A stretch of DNA of 64,000 nt, taken from contig JBCBEC010000035.1 of the NCBI GenBank assembly GCA_038528965.1, positions 1 through 64,000 on the forward strand, read 5' to 3'. The notes beneath the pieces were generated by a model, which saw nothing but the letters and a program-made list of their open reading frames with translations, was not told where the DNA came from and did not search any database. The stretch comes from Lewinella sp038528965. Lineage in GTDB: Bacteria; Bacteroidota; Bacteroidia; Chitinophagales; Saprospiraceae. The position numbers were made by a program, and so were the translations under genes. Shown here piece after piece: positions 35,720 to 44,370 of this stretch (positions are counted from its first letter, which is position 1; every line of letters starts with the position of its first letter).

Positions 35720-37096
35720 TTAGGCTGAGATAGCTCTTAATTCTTGTTGAGCAATCGAATCAAATAAGTGTATTCTGGCATCACAGAAATTATCCGTTTC
35801 GTAGAAGTCCTGGTGAGAAGAGTAGGCTAAATTACCACTACCACCCTTACAGATAGATAAGTAGTTGCACGCTTGACATTTTGGAATTTTTTGAGCCCGA
35901 GAAGTCCAGCTTTCAATAATGTTGTTAGCCACTTCACTATTGAGCATCTTGTGTAGAGAATCCTGGTGTATTGCGCCAACACAATGTTCAGCTGCACCTA
36001 AATATGCACTTAAGTAAACCTCTCCTTCAGAAGCTACACGAATAGTATTGCGAGGAAATTCCAAGTTGCTAGAATCAAAATCGTATAGTAAGCGCTGAAA
36101 GATGTCGGTATGATGAGTAACCTCAATATTTATTTGTCCGGCGGTCTGTACGGAGGCTTGATACAGATACTGCATTAACCACTTCTTTTGGGTCTCGGTC
36201 AAGTCAACTTGATCTTTAAAAGACATGGCACGCCCCCGATCTTCTAAAATTGAAACATATAAATGAGGTAACCCTCTTGCCAACATCATATCTACCACAC
36301 CTGGAAGGTCATAAACGTTGAATCCCATTGGGGTAAAGCAGATGGTTGTTTTGTTGAGGTATTGGTGCCGTTCTAGTAGATCTAGCGCTTGCATGACGCT
36401 TTTGTAAGAACCTTTACCACGATTACGATCATGAGTTTGCTCGACAATACCGTCTAACCCTAATCCGATAAACATATCGTGAGAACGGATGAAACTCAGG
36501 CGCTCTTCATCTAGGTAGGTGCCATTGGTCATGATTGACAACTGTAAGCCAATCTCAGTTGCCAATTGTGCCAAAATGTCCCAGCCATCATACAGCATGG
36601 GTTCGCCGCCACTGAGGGTCAGGAAATTTCCACCTAATTTTTTAAATTCTCTAATAACATTCGCAAATAATTGGAAGCTGGTATTCACTGGTCTGGACTT
36701 TCCACCCTCCATGTAGCAATGTTTACAACGTAAATTACAGTCCCAAGTCAGCTCCAGCAACATGTGAGAAAAGAGTGCGGCATTATCCGATGACCTAGAA
36801 CGAACTTTTGGCTGGAGATCTGCAACGGAGAGAATCTGCCGATCTAATAACTGCTGGGTTACTAGCTTGATATCATTTGTCAGTGTTGTCGTATCTACAT
36901 TGTACTCGTTTGTGAGCGATCGAACTAAATCAGATACGCTCGTTGATTGAGACTTTCGAATCGTCTCCAAGATTTGGACCGTCATCTCATTAGCTAGATA
37001 GACGCCGTTGTCTTTGGTGCCGCTACCTATGACGTACCCATCTTGGAATGATCGCCAGTATACTTGATCTTGTATTACAAGTTTTTTCTGTTCCAT
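35720..37096 (-). CDS. Radical SAM/SPASM peptide maturase with N-terminal PqqD-like domain
   Basis: A 458-residue enzyme expected to modify the adjacent repeat peptide. Residues 1-95 look like a PqqD-type peptide-recognition domain (DGYVIGSGTKDNGVYLANEM ... ILETIRKSQSTSVSDLV). The radical SAM core holds the 4Fe-4S motif Cys120-x3-Cys124-x2-Cys127 in TWDCNLRCKHCYMEGG, the GGEP motif in LTLSGGEPMLYDG, and TNGTYLD. The C-terminal SPASM region has Cys372, Cys407, Cys410, Cys416 and Cys438 (KCQACNYLSICKGG), enough for auxiliary clusters. It starts 10 bases after the free PqqD gene. The chemistry cannot be predicted; Tyr and Arg in the repeats are the obvious targets. Base composition looks more AT-rich than flanking genes. 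Confidence 0.92.
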   Translation of the reverse strand: MEQKKLVIQDQVYWRSFQDGYVIGSGTKDNGVYLANEMTVQILETIRKSQSTSVSDLVRSLTNEYNVDTTTLTNDIKLVTQQLLDRQILSVADLQPKVRSRSSDNAALFSHMLLELTWDCNLRCKHCYMEGGKSRPVNTSFQLFANVIREFKKLGGNFLTLSGGEPMLYDGWDILAQLATEIGLQLSIMTNGTYLDEERLSFIRSHDMFIGLGLDGIVEQTHDRNRGKGSYKSVMQALDLLERHQYLNKTTICFTPMGFNVYDLPGVVDMMLARGLPHLYVSILEDRGRAMSFKDQVDLTETQKKWLMQYLYQASVQTAGQINIEVTHHTDIFQRLLYDFDSSNLEFPRNTIRVASEGEVYLSAYLGAAEHCVGAIHQDSLHKMLNSEVANNIIESWTSRAQKIPKCQACNYLSICKGGSGNLAYSSHQDFYETDNFCDARIHLFDSIAQQELRAISA

Positions 37097-37106
37097 GTCC
37101 GTGGCA

Positions 37107-37388
37107 TTAATCTACTACTTGCACTAAACCAAAATCTGATAGGCCTTGAAACAATTCTGACAAGTCAGATTGCACTTTATCGATCTCTACCGTATAGTGT
37201 TTTACTAATATTTTGCCAATATCAGCGATGCTTCGTTTACCATCCAATAATTGCCAAGCTTGCGCCCCAACTGCGGTCAGCACATAATACTGTTTAGACA
37301 TGGCGTGATATAAGATCAATTGGTCGCCAAACTGTCCAGTATTTACTACTGTCGTAGGGCAGTATTTGATTGTTTCTTGCTGTTTCAT
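37107..37388 (-). CDS. PqqD-family peptide chaperone
   Basis: A 93-residue winged-helix protein of the PqqD family, which binds the leader of a ribosomal peptide and presents it to the radical SAM enzyme. Typical features are the N-terminal beta strands (DQLILYHAMSKQYYVLTAVG), AQAWQLLDGKRSIADIGKIL and VQSDLSELFQGLSDFGLV. It lies between an Hsp20-like gene (17 bases upstream) and the radical SAM gene (10 bases downstream). The radical SAM protein carries its own PqqD-like N-terminus, so this locus would encode two recognition domains. Confidence 0.88.
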   Translation of the reverse strand: MKQQETIKYCPTTVVNTGQFGDQLILYHAMSKQYYVLTAVGAQAWQLLDGKRSIADIGKILVKHYTVEIDKVQSDLSELFQGLSDFGLVQVVD

Positions 37389-37405
37389 TTTGGTATTAGA
37401 TGTTT

Positions 37406-37885
37406 CTAGGTCTTAATTTCAACTTTAGTCCCTTGCGAAATTTCTACCTTATAAATCTTTAGTTCTAATACACCATTCTTGGCTAAGGCTTCTGTTTTTT
37501 CTGGTACGACTTGTTCGGGTAAAGCCAGCCTTCCGTAGAATAACGGTGCCCCTTCCTGCTCGGCCGGCAAGGCCGATATTTCCAATCCATAATCGTCGAC
37601 TAGTAAGTCGATTTCATCAGCGGGAACTCCAGGCAACTCTATGTTAATGGCGAAGTATTCATCTTCCTCGGCGTAATCATACAGCGGGATTCTGGAACCA
37701 TCTGGATTGAAGTATAACATGGTCTGATTGGTTTGTGCCGCGGTCACAAGACTATTGTCATATCCCTGGTATTGTTCTGAGGTATATTGTTGCCGCGTAG
37801 GTTCTAGGAAAAGATGAGATTGAGATATTGAACGCAATTTGGGCGGTTCATACTTTGATTTAGGTATCCTCTTTTTTGCAGACAT
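37406..37885 (-). CDS. Hsp20/alpha-crystallin-like protein in the peptide cluster
   Basis: A 159-residue protein whose C-terminal half (about 75-158) is an alpha-crystallin domain: EYFAINIELPGVPADEIDLL, YGLEISALPA, FYGRLALPEQVVPEKTEA and AKNGVLELKIYK. The N-terminal 70 residues are long, polar and Gln/Tyr/Pro rich (EPTRQQYTSEQYQGYDN), unlike housekeeping Hsp20. As first gene of the minus-strand cluster, 17 bases before PqqD, it may hold the repeat peptide or modified product soluble, which is inference. Small heat-shock-type proteins are not standard RiPP components. Confidence 0.78.
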   Translation of the reverse strand: MSAKKRIPKSKYEPPKLRSISQSHLFLEPTRQQYTSEQYQGYDNSLVTAAQTNQTMLYFNPDGSRIPLYDYAEEDEYFAINIELPGVPADEIDLLVDDYGLEISALPAEQEGAPLFYGRLALPEQVVPEKTEALAKNGVLELKIYKVEISQGTKVEIKT

Positions 37886-38286
37886 AGTGAAAGGGTTAAG
37901 GTGAATTGTAGCTATGTGTCAATGTTTTTTATTTTGTAAAAATTAATTTATACGTATTTTAATTTTCATCAATTAATTAATTGATATACAATATACCGTA
38001 AATTGAATTAAAAATCAAATTTAATTTTATTCAACTACCTCCCTTTTTGTGCTGAAAGAATTACGGAATCGAAAGTAACTGGGGTAAATAAGCCTCCAAC
38101 TCGATATATATAATTTCCTTTTGCTAGCTCGATCTCGTGTAATACAATTATTGGAAATCTATTACACTATTTACACTTAGCTGGCTGATCGACCTCCCTT
38201 TATTATCTTTAGTCACCTCAATGATAAGCGATCAGTTGAGGTGCTTCTATTTTAACTGTGTAGCTACCCACAACAGACTAGCCATT
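37886..38286. other. AT-rich divergent intergenic region
   Basis: About 400 bases separate the divergent peptide cluster and epimerase gene. The stretch 37920-38040 is very AT-rich with an ATTAATTAATTGATAT motif and holds a minus-strand TAAATTTG (38016-38023, matching TAnnTTTG) about 130 bases before the Hsp20-like start, the best candidate promoter of the peptide cluster. No gene is seen. Confidence 0.45.
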
Positions 38287-39219
38287 ATGCACACCATTCT
38301 CGGCGCCAACGGTATTATTGGCGAAGAACTTGCGAAAGCGCTACGCGCGGATCAAAGCACTGCAATCCGTCTGGTTGGACGAAACCCACAGGCGATTCAC
38401 GCAGAAGACGAGCTAATTAAGGCTGATTTACTCCTACTAGACCAGGTGCGGGAGGCAGTACAAGGCACCGAGATTGCCTACCTGACCGTGGGGCTGCCGT
38501 ACCGCTCGAAGGTTTGGCTCCGCGACTGGCCGCGTATTTTGGCCAATGTGATCGCTGCCTGTAAAGAAGTAGGTTGTAAGCTGGTCTACTTTGACAATAC
38601 CTACGCTTATCCGCAGGATGCTGAGCAGCAGGTGGAGGATACCCCGTTGGCCAGTGATGGTGCTAAAGGCCGCGCTAAACGTGAAGCAGCAGAGCTACTG
38701 CTAAAAGCAATGGCGGCCGGAGAGGTGACGGCAATGATCTGTAGGGCACCGGAATTTTACGGGCCAGGGAAAACCAAGAGTATTACCAATACCCTCATCT
38801 TCGAAAATTTGCAGCAAGGTAAAGCGCCTAAAGTGCTGGTGCGCGATGATACTTTACGGACCCTCATCTACACCCCGGACGCCAGTCGAGCCATGGCTTT
38901 ATTGGCCAATACACCAGATGCCTACGGTCAAACCTGGCACCTGCCCTGTGATGATGCCCGACTGACCAATAAAGGCTTTGTGGAAGAGGTGAGCCGCCAA
39001 CTCAAACGACACATCTCTTACGGTATTCTGCGTCCATTTTTACTGCGAGTGGTGGCATTGTTCAATGGAAGTATCAAAGAAACGTTAGAGTTGCTCCCTC
39101 GCTACGAAATTGATAATATCTTCGACTCATCGAAATTCAAAGCCCGTTTTCCGGACTTTAAAGTGACCTCCTATTCGGAAGGCATTGCCGCTACTTTGAC
39201 GAGTTACGGAATCAGTTGA
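38287..39219 (+). CDS. NAD-dependent epimerase/dehydratase-like protein (atypical SDR)
   Basis: A 310-residue cytoplasmic extended short-chain dehydrogenase fold. The frame opens at 38221, but ATG 38287 places the dinucleotide motif right at the N-terminus (MHTILGANGIIGEELAKAL), as usual for the family. The catalytic Tyr/Lys pair is not in standard YxxxK form: the region reads FDNTYAYPQDAE and then GRAKREAAELL, suggesting an atypical SDR. PEFYGPGKTKSITN and the late RYEIDNIFDSSKFKARFPDF are typical of the NmrA/epimerase-like group. The substrate is unknown. It is probably monocistronic; the next gene starts 75 bases later. Confidence 0.8.
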   Translation: MHTILGANGIIGEELAKALRADQSTAIRLVGRNPQAIHAEDELIKADLLLLDQVREAVQGTEIAYLTVGLPYRSKVWLRDWPRILANVIAACKEVGCKLVYFDNTYAYPQDAEQQVEDTPLASDGAKGRAKREAAELLLKAMAAGEVTAMICRAPEFYGPGKTKSITNTLIFENLQQGKAPKVLVRDDTLRTLIYTPDASRAMALLANTPDAYGQTWHLPCDDARLTNKGFVEEVSRQLKRHISYGILRPFLLRVVALFNGSIKETLELLPRYEIDNIFDSSKFKARFPDFKVTSYSEGIAATLTSYGIS

Positions 39220-39294
39220 GATACGGGCGTTCAAGCGGAAGAACCCAATAATAAATACAAGAGGAGCACAGCCTCCTAGACAAATGATCTGAGC

Positions 39295-41661
39295 ATGAGA
39301 GCGACCTATCTATTTCTATTTCTCTTTCTTTTTTGCTGGCAAGCAGCCAATAGCCAAAGCATCCGCATTCAACCTTATTTACAGGATGTAGAACCCAATC
39401 AAGCTCATATCCTTTGGGAAACGGACAGTGAAGAGGAGAGTATTGTGGAATGGGGACTTACGGAAGCGCTGGGCTTTGAAACCAGCGGAATTGCCTACAC
39501 CTCAGAGGGCGCCGCCAATGTGCACGAGGTTCGACTGGATGGCTTGGAGCGCTTTACTCGCTACTATTATCGCGTACGTACGGAGACGGCCGTATCCGAA
39601 ATTCACAGTTTTCGGACCCCACCCTTCGCTAGCGATGAGCAATCGTTTAAGCTGGTGGCGATGAGTGATATGCAGCGCGATAACAGCTTTCCAGACAAGT
39701 TTCGTGAAATTGTAGAGGAAGGTGTGATTGAATACCTAACGGGAGGAGATACTGAATTGGAAGATGAGCTGGCCCTGGTAATGATCCCGGGAGATTTGGT
39801 GACGACCGGTACCAATTACAACCAGTGGAAAAATACCTTTTTCGATCCTTCCTCCGCTTTATTTAGTCATGTGCCCGTTTATCCGGTTTTGGGTAATCAT
39901 GAAAACAACGCCGCTTACTATTACACCTATTTTAAACTACCGGAAAATGGCAGTCCGGATTTTACGGAACACTGGTGGTTTAAAGACTACAGCAACCTGC
40001 GCATTATTGGTTTAGATTCCAATGGACCATTCACCAATGCCGAACAGTTAGCTTGGCTGGATAATTTGCTGGAGCAAACCTGCGAAGCAAGCTCTATTGA
40101 TTTCGTCTTCGCCCAGTTGCACCACCCCCACAAGTCGGAATTATGGACACCGGGAGAATCTAACTTTACCGGTGAAGTCATCCAGCGGCTGGAGCAGTTT
40201 TCTACTACTTGTGGCAAGCCCAGTGTTCACCTCTTCGGGCATACCCACGGCTATTCGCGCGGGCAGTCGCGTGATCACAAACACCTGTGGATCAACGTAG
40301 CTTCGGCTGGTGGAGCCATTGACAATTGGGGCGAGTTCCCAAATGCCGACTACGAAGAGTTTTCCGTCTCACAGGACGAATATGGTTTTGTGGTGGCGGA
40401 AGTAACTGCCGGTGATGCACCTCAGGTCACTATCAAGAGAATCAGCCGGGGAGATCAGGATATGGTGATCGATAACCAACTCACGGATAGCTTGGTCATT
40501 CGCCTGGACGCTCCGGAAATTGGTACGCCAGTGGCAGAATATCCGGTCGATATTGAGCTGGCACCCGAATGCGTATTGCTGCAGGCTAGCCCGTTTGAAT
40601 CTACTGCTGCTACGCACGGACAGAGCCACTGGCAAGTGACCAGCACCGAAGATGATTTCACCAATCCCGTTTTTGAAAGCTGGAAAAACTTTGAGAACTG
40701 GTACTTCGATATTGATACCCAGGCCGGGGACGACTTAACGGATGAGGAAGCCTACGAACTGCAAGCCGGCCAGACCTACTGGTGGCGCGTGCGCTATCGC
40801 GACCGAGAATTTAATTGGAGCGAATGGTCAAGTCCGGCAAGCTTTACCACCGGAGCAGCTATGACACCGCCCAACTTGCTAAACAACCCCGGTGCGGAGG
40901 AAGAACTGGTAGGGTGGACCGTGATCCAAGGCGTAATGGAGTCCCTAACGAATGGTATTTGTGACGGCGTGGCGCCGCATAGCGGAGAACGCTATTTTAC
41001 GGTAGGAGGATTATGTGAGCACAGTGAAGAGGCAGTAGCAAGGCAAACTGTAGACCTGAGTGCCTATGCTGATTCCATTGCGACGGGTAGCTTTTCGGTA
41101 GAATTTGGAGCATATCTCTCCAATTTTTCCGGCAGTGACCGGCCCGAGATGAAGCTGATCTTTCAGGATGATAACGGGATGTCCACTGGAGAGAGTAATA
41201 CCCTTACCACGCTGAGTAATAACTGGACCCTAGTCAGCGAAGCCCTGGCTATCCCGCTTGGTACAAGCCAGGCGGTAGTGGAATTAAAAGGCACCCGCAA
41301 TGCTGGAACCGATAACGACAGTTACTTTGATGATCTCTTTTTGCGGGTAGGAACAGTAGAAATTAACTGCCCACCTTTGACGAGTGTGAGCGGAGCCAAT
41401 AGCTCGCCTATTTTGGAGCTGAACCCAAGCCCCAACCCTATGCAGGCATACACCCGGATTCGACTACCTGCTCGGATCTTTGAGCCCTTACAGTTACGGA
41501 TGGTTGATGCTACTGGCCGCAAAGTCGCCGTGGAATATCAGCAGTTTGCGGATAGCTTACGCCTAGAGCGTGGTGATTTGACTGCGGGGGCGTATGTGTT
41601 TTGGCTAAGTGGATCACAAGGGGTAATTGGTTCCGGAAAATTGGTAGTGGCCAAGCCCTAA
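39295..41661 (+). CDS. T9SS-secreted metallophosphoesterase with Fn3 domains
   Basis: A 788-residue extracellular protein. Signal peptide (1-20), then a purple-acid-phosphatase-type Fn3 domain (about 25-105: AHILWETDSEEESIVEWG, RYYYRVRTE). The calcineurin-like domain (about 115-370) shows VAMSDMQRDN, VMIPGDLVTTGTNYNQW, YPVLGNHENN, AQLHHPHKS and LFGHTHGYSRGQ; the first motif has Gln where His is usual. A second Fn3-like domain (about 400-520: QTYWWRVRYRDREFNWSEWS) and a carbohydrate-binding-like domain (about 530-690) follow, and the T9SS sorting domain ends the protein (LNPSPNPMQAYTRIRLP ... GAYVFWLSG). Probably a surface or released phosphatase/phosphodiesterase acting on nucleotides or phosphoesters. 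Confidence 0.88.
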   Translation: MRATYLFLFLFLFCWQAANSQSIRIQPYLQDVEPNQAHILWETDSEEESIVEWGLTEALGFETSGIAYTSEGAANVHEVRLDGLERFTRYYYRVRTETAVSEIHSFRTPPFASDEQSFKLVAMSDMQRDNSFPDKFREIVEEGVIEYLTGGDTELEDELALVMIPGDLVTTGTNYNQWKNTFFDPSSALFSHVPVYPVLGNHENNAAYYYTYFKLPENGSPDFTEHWWFKDYSNLRIIGLDSNGPFTNAEQLAWLDNLLEQTCEASSIDFVFAQLHHPHKSELWTPGESNFTGEVIQRLEQFSTTCGKPSVHLFGHTHGYSRGQSRDHKHLWINVASAGGAIDNWGEFPNADYEEFSVSQDEYGFVVAEVTAGDAPQVTIKRISRGDQDMVIDNQLTDSLVIRLDAPEIGTPVAEYPVDIELAPECVLLQASPFESTAATHGQSHWQVTSTEDDFTNPVFESWKNFENWYFDIDTQAGDDLTDEEAYELQAGQTYWWRVRYRDREFNWSEWSSPASFTTGAAMTPPNLLNNPGAEEELVGWTVIQGVMESLTNGICDGVAPHSGERYFTVGGLCEHSEEAVARQTVDLSAYADSIATGSFSVEFGAYLSNFSGSDRPEMKLIFQDDNGMSTGESNTLTTLSNNWTLVSEALAIPLGTSQAVVELKGTRNAGTDNDSYFDDLFLRVGTVEINCPPLTSVSGANSSPILELNPSPNPMQAYTRIRLPARIFEPLQLRMVDATGRKVAVEYQQFADSLRLERGDLTAGAYVFWLSGSQGVIGSGKLVVAKP

Positions 41662-41704
41662 GCGGGCATTGCAGCGTTTGCTGAGACTGAATCGTTTTGT
41701 TGTC

Positions 41705-41733
41705 GAATTCACAGTGCTAGTACTCGTGAATTC
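41705..41733 (+). terminator. Hairpin after the metallophosphoesterase gene
   Basis: GAATTCAC (41705-41712) pairs with GTGAATTC (41726-41733) 43 bases after the stop codon. There is no T-run, so it may be a processing or Rho-related structure. Confidence 0.35.
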
Positions 41734-41780
41734 AGCTGCTGTGATCTAGACTACCCTCTCTTATCCAAAATACACGCGCT

Positions 41781-42443
41781 ATGCTATCAATTAGATTCTT
41801 TGCCTTAGCATTACTGGTGGTACTGCTATTGGATGCCTGCAGTAAGTGTGGGCCGGATGTTAATTTGGGAGAATTACCTTTAACTGCTAATTCTCGTCTC
41901 TTCATTCCTTATGCGGATGATGTCGTCCTAGAGTTTGTAGATCAAGACGGCGAATGGCACAGGGTGCAATCTACGCTTGGTCGAGAAATAGAAACCGAAG
42001 AACTACACATCCGCTTTTCGTGTGAAGAAAATGTCTGGCGCACCCAGTACGAATACTACGAGTCTGAAATGGAGAGGATCGCCTTTTCGGATGTAGATGG
42101 TGAGCCAGTATTCAGTTGCCGACTTCGTACCAGTTGTGAGTATGATGATAACTTAACGGCCCTGGCCATCATTGATCATTTGCGAGTGGATGTCAGCTTG
42201 TTTAACAAGAGTTACGGTGCGGTGAAGGTTATCACCGAAGAACGAGAAGGTGAAGTCAGTGACGAGTTTCAGGAACGCCTACTTATACGGAGCAGGTTCG
42301 TAGGGGATACACTGCTTTATGGCCGGAGTTTTGCTAATGTCTACAGCAGTGAGCAGGGTGATCAGGCTTTTTATTATAACCAGCAGCAAGGGGCCTTGGC
42401 TTTCACTATTGATGAAGAGAATTATTGGGTGTTGGCTAATTAA
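41781..42443 (+). CDS. Lipoprotein of unknown function
   Basis: A 220-residue lipoprotein with signal MLSIRFFALALLVVLLLDAC; Cys20 in the lipobox LLDAC would be lipidated. The mature part is acidic and beta-rich (LFIPYADDVVLEFVDQDGEW) with several Cys (about 20, 23, 76, 112, 119) that could form disulfides. No family is recognised. A small membrane protein gene follows after nine bases, suggesting an operon. Confidence 0.65.
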   Translation: MLSIRFFALALLVVLLLDACSKCGPDVNLGELPLTANSRLFIPYADDVVLEFVDQDGEWHRVQSTLGREIETEELHIRFSCEENVWRTQYEYYESEMERIAFSDVDGEPVFSCRLRTSCEYDDNLTALAIIDHLRVDVSLFNKSYGAVKVITEEREGEVSDEFQERLLIRSRFVGDTLLYGRSFANVYSSEQGDQAFYYNQQQGALAFTIDEENYWVLAN

Positions 42444-42452
42444 CCTCAAGGC

Positions 42453-42851
42453 ATGGAATTATTACTCAATGCGCCGGAGCAGATTTTAGGCCTAGCCGCT
42501 TTGCTGGCCCTGCTGTTTGTTTTAGGCGGTAAGGGCCGCACGCTTGATATACAGCTCCATAGCACTTACTACGTGCTGCACCTACCTCTGATTGCGGTAG
42601 GCTTTGCAGTAATACTGGGCATCAATTCCCTTATCTATTGGCTGCTGCCAAAGACTACACTGGTCCCTTGGCTCACCCTTGGGCACGTAGTGCTGCTATT
42701 GCTATCTATGCTGGTGCTCCTCCTGCTCGCCTTCTTCTTTCGTACGCTAGTGGTTAAGTACTCGATATTTGGCTCACTGCAACGTATTATCCTTCGTGCA
42801 GTGGGACTATTGCTGCTTGGGCAAGTACTTGGTATCGCTAACTGGCTGTAA
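42453..42851 (+). CDS. Small four-helix membrane protein
   Basis: A 132-residue inner-membrane protein with about four hydrophobic helices (roughly 10-25, 45-65, 75-95, 108-128). The stretch DIQLHSTYYVLHLPLI between helices one and two resembles the DIxLHDTYYVVxHFHY segment of cytochrome-oxidase subunit I, seen also in other short Bacteroidota membrane proteins; the haem-ligand His residues of the oxidase are absent. The function is unknown. It follows the lipoprotein gene by nine bases. Confidence 0.65.
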   Translation: MELLLNAPEQILGLAALLALLFVLGGKGRTLDIQLHSTYYVLHLPLIAVGFAVILGINSLIYWLLPKTTLVPWLTLGHVVLLLLSMLVLLLLAFFFRTLVVKYSIFGSLQRIILRAVGLLLLGQVLGIANWL

Positions 42852-43174
42852 GTAGTTGTAGTAACCTATTGCCGTGCAAAGCCTGTGTAAGAGTAAAGCG
42901 ATGCTTGTCAGATGGTAGACTCAAACTAGTCAGCGTTATAAGTTTAAATGAAAGGGCGATAATTTTGTCAGCTGAACTGCATTTCTCTGGTAGCTTGCTG
43001 GTATTGTAAATTCAGCCTGAACTTTTAATGGTGCTGTATGTTCGGGTACAGTATGTTATGTGTGTTAGTAAAGTCCTATCTTGGAAAGCCGTAATTAGTG
43101 ATTTACGGTATTTCATGATGTACTGAAACCTACCATAGCATTAGTACATTTTCCATTATCAAACCTAATTTCCG
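42852..43174. other. Intergenic region without recognised gene
   Basis: About 320 bases. A TATCTTGG at roughly 43077-43084, about 90 bases before the next gene, is close to the -7 consensus. I see nothing else. Confidence 0.4.
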
Positions 43175-44035
43175 ATGAAGAAGATTTTTACAATTGCAAT
43201 GCTTTCTCTTTTGACCCTGCCTTTCCTTTCGGCACAAAACACCGTTACTGTTGATGCCGGTGCCAGCTGGATTGGTTTCATGACCGTATTCAACCTGGAC
43301 GGTAGTGTAAACTTCGGTGACTTCTGGGCTATTCCTGACTTGAAGACCGTACCTGATGTAGGCGCTAATACCGTGACCCTGCAGCCAAACTTTAACACCT
43401 ACGCTAATGATCCAACAGATCCATTTTGGGTAAACCAGGATACCGGTGAAGGTAACAAGGACATGGAAGCTAACACTTTCGTAGAGCCAGGTCCAACTTT
43501 TACTGAGAATGATCTCACTTTCGTTGGTACCGTGCAGTCTTACACTTTGGCTGAAGGGTATACTGCCACGTATTTCGTGAAGGCGCTTGATCCTAACAAC
43601 GGTTTCGCCGATGTTCTAGGGGGAGGTTACATTTTCGATCTTCCTACCAGTGGTACTTTTTCAGTTACCGTACCTGGTGCTGAATTGCTTGCTGGTACTG
43701 TGATCCAGTATGGTTTTACCATTACCGGCCGCAATGCCAACCCAGACAACGAAGCTGCTTTGGGTAGTGTAGTAGTAACGGAAGGTACAGTATCAGTAAA
43801 CGACTTGAATCCAGATCTGGAAGTGAGCGTATACCCGAACCCAGTAGCGGAAGTACTTTCTATCAAGAGCGATACACCAGTTGAGTCTTTCCAGGTGATG
43901 AACTTCCTGGGCCAGCAGGTGATCAGCGGTGTAGGCACCAATGATGTAAACGTTTCTGAGTTGCCAGCCGGTACTTACTCTATTATTGTAGAAGTAGAAG
44001 AAGGCCGTAAGGCAATGACCTTTATGAAGCAGTAA
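43175..44035 (+). CDS. T9SS cargo protein of unknown function
   Basis: A 286-residue secreted protein: signal peptide (MKKIFTIAMLSLLTLPFLSAQ), a beta-rich domain of about 190 residues with aromatic clusters (ASWIGFMTVFNLDG, FGDFWAIPDL, DPFWVNQDTGEG), and a T9SS sorting domain (about 208-286: VYPNPVAEVLSIKS ... LPAGTYSIIVEVEEGR). The middle domain is not assigned; a carbohydrate-binding or adhesion role is possible. Codon use is strikingly even and close to that of the downstream ribosomal genes, suggesting high expression. A strong terminator follows. Confidence 0.78.
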   Translation: MKKIFTIAMLSLLTLPFLSAQNTVTVDAGASWIGFMTVFNLDGSVNFGDFWAIPDLKTVPDVGANTVTLQPNFNTYANDPTDPFWVNQDTGEGNKDMEANTFVEPGPTFTENDLTFVGTVQSYTLAEGYTATYFVKALDPNNGFADVLGGGYIFDLPTSGTFSVTVPGAELLAGTVIQYGFTITGRNANPDNEAALGSVVVTEGTVSVNDLNPDLEVSVYPNPVAEVLSIKSDTPVESFQVMNFLGQQVISGVGTNDVNVSELPAGTYSIIVEVEEGRKAMTFMKQ

Positions 44036-44066
44036 TGCTGCTTTGAGCTGACTTAGAAATAAGTGG

Positions 44067-44100
44067 AATGCCGCTCCTGACTTGCTTCGGGAGCGGCATT
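44067..44100 (+). terminator. Strong hairpin terminator
   Basis: AATGCCGCTCC (44067-44077) pairs perfectly with GGAGCGGCATT (44090-44100), 31 bases after the stop of the T9SS cargo gene. Confidence 0.7.
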
Positions 44101-44179
44101 ACTATTGTCAAGACTTCGTTGAGGATGTTTACTTGATATCAGCCAACTCGATTAGTCGTTGGAGGAGGTTTTCTACGCT

Positions 44180-44370
44180 ACTAATGCTAAACGAAGCGCC
44201 CTGAGTAGAAGCCCTGGACGGGGTCGTTGCGGCCTAGCGCTGTGCAGCAGCAGACGCGCACCGCCTGCCAAAGTACTTCGTACGGCGGGCACGGCTAGCG
44301 GTCTGGATGCGCCTTAGCGCAGCCGAGCGAGTAGCGAGCTGCGAAACATAGCGACCGCAGGGAGGCCCCA
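44180..44370. repeat. GC-rich intergenic island
   Basis: A dense GC-rich block with many short inverted repeats (for example GCCTGCC/GGCGGGC around 44272-44300, and GAGCGAGTAGCGAGC). It stands out from AT-rich surroundings (44380-44620) and resembles the GC block at 23120-23270 in style, though not by a long shared sequence. No coding frame fits it. Confidence 0.5.
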
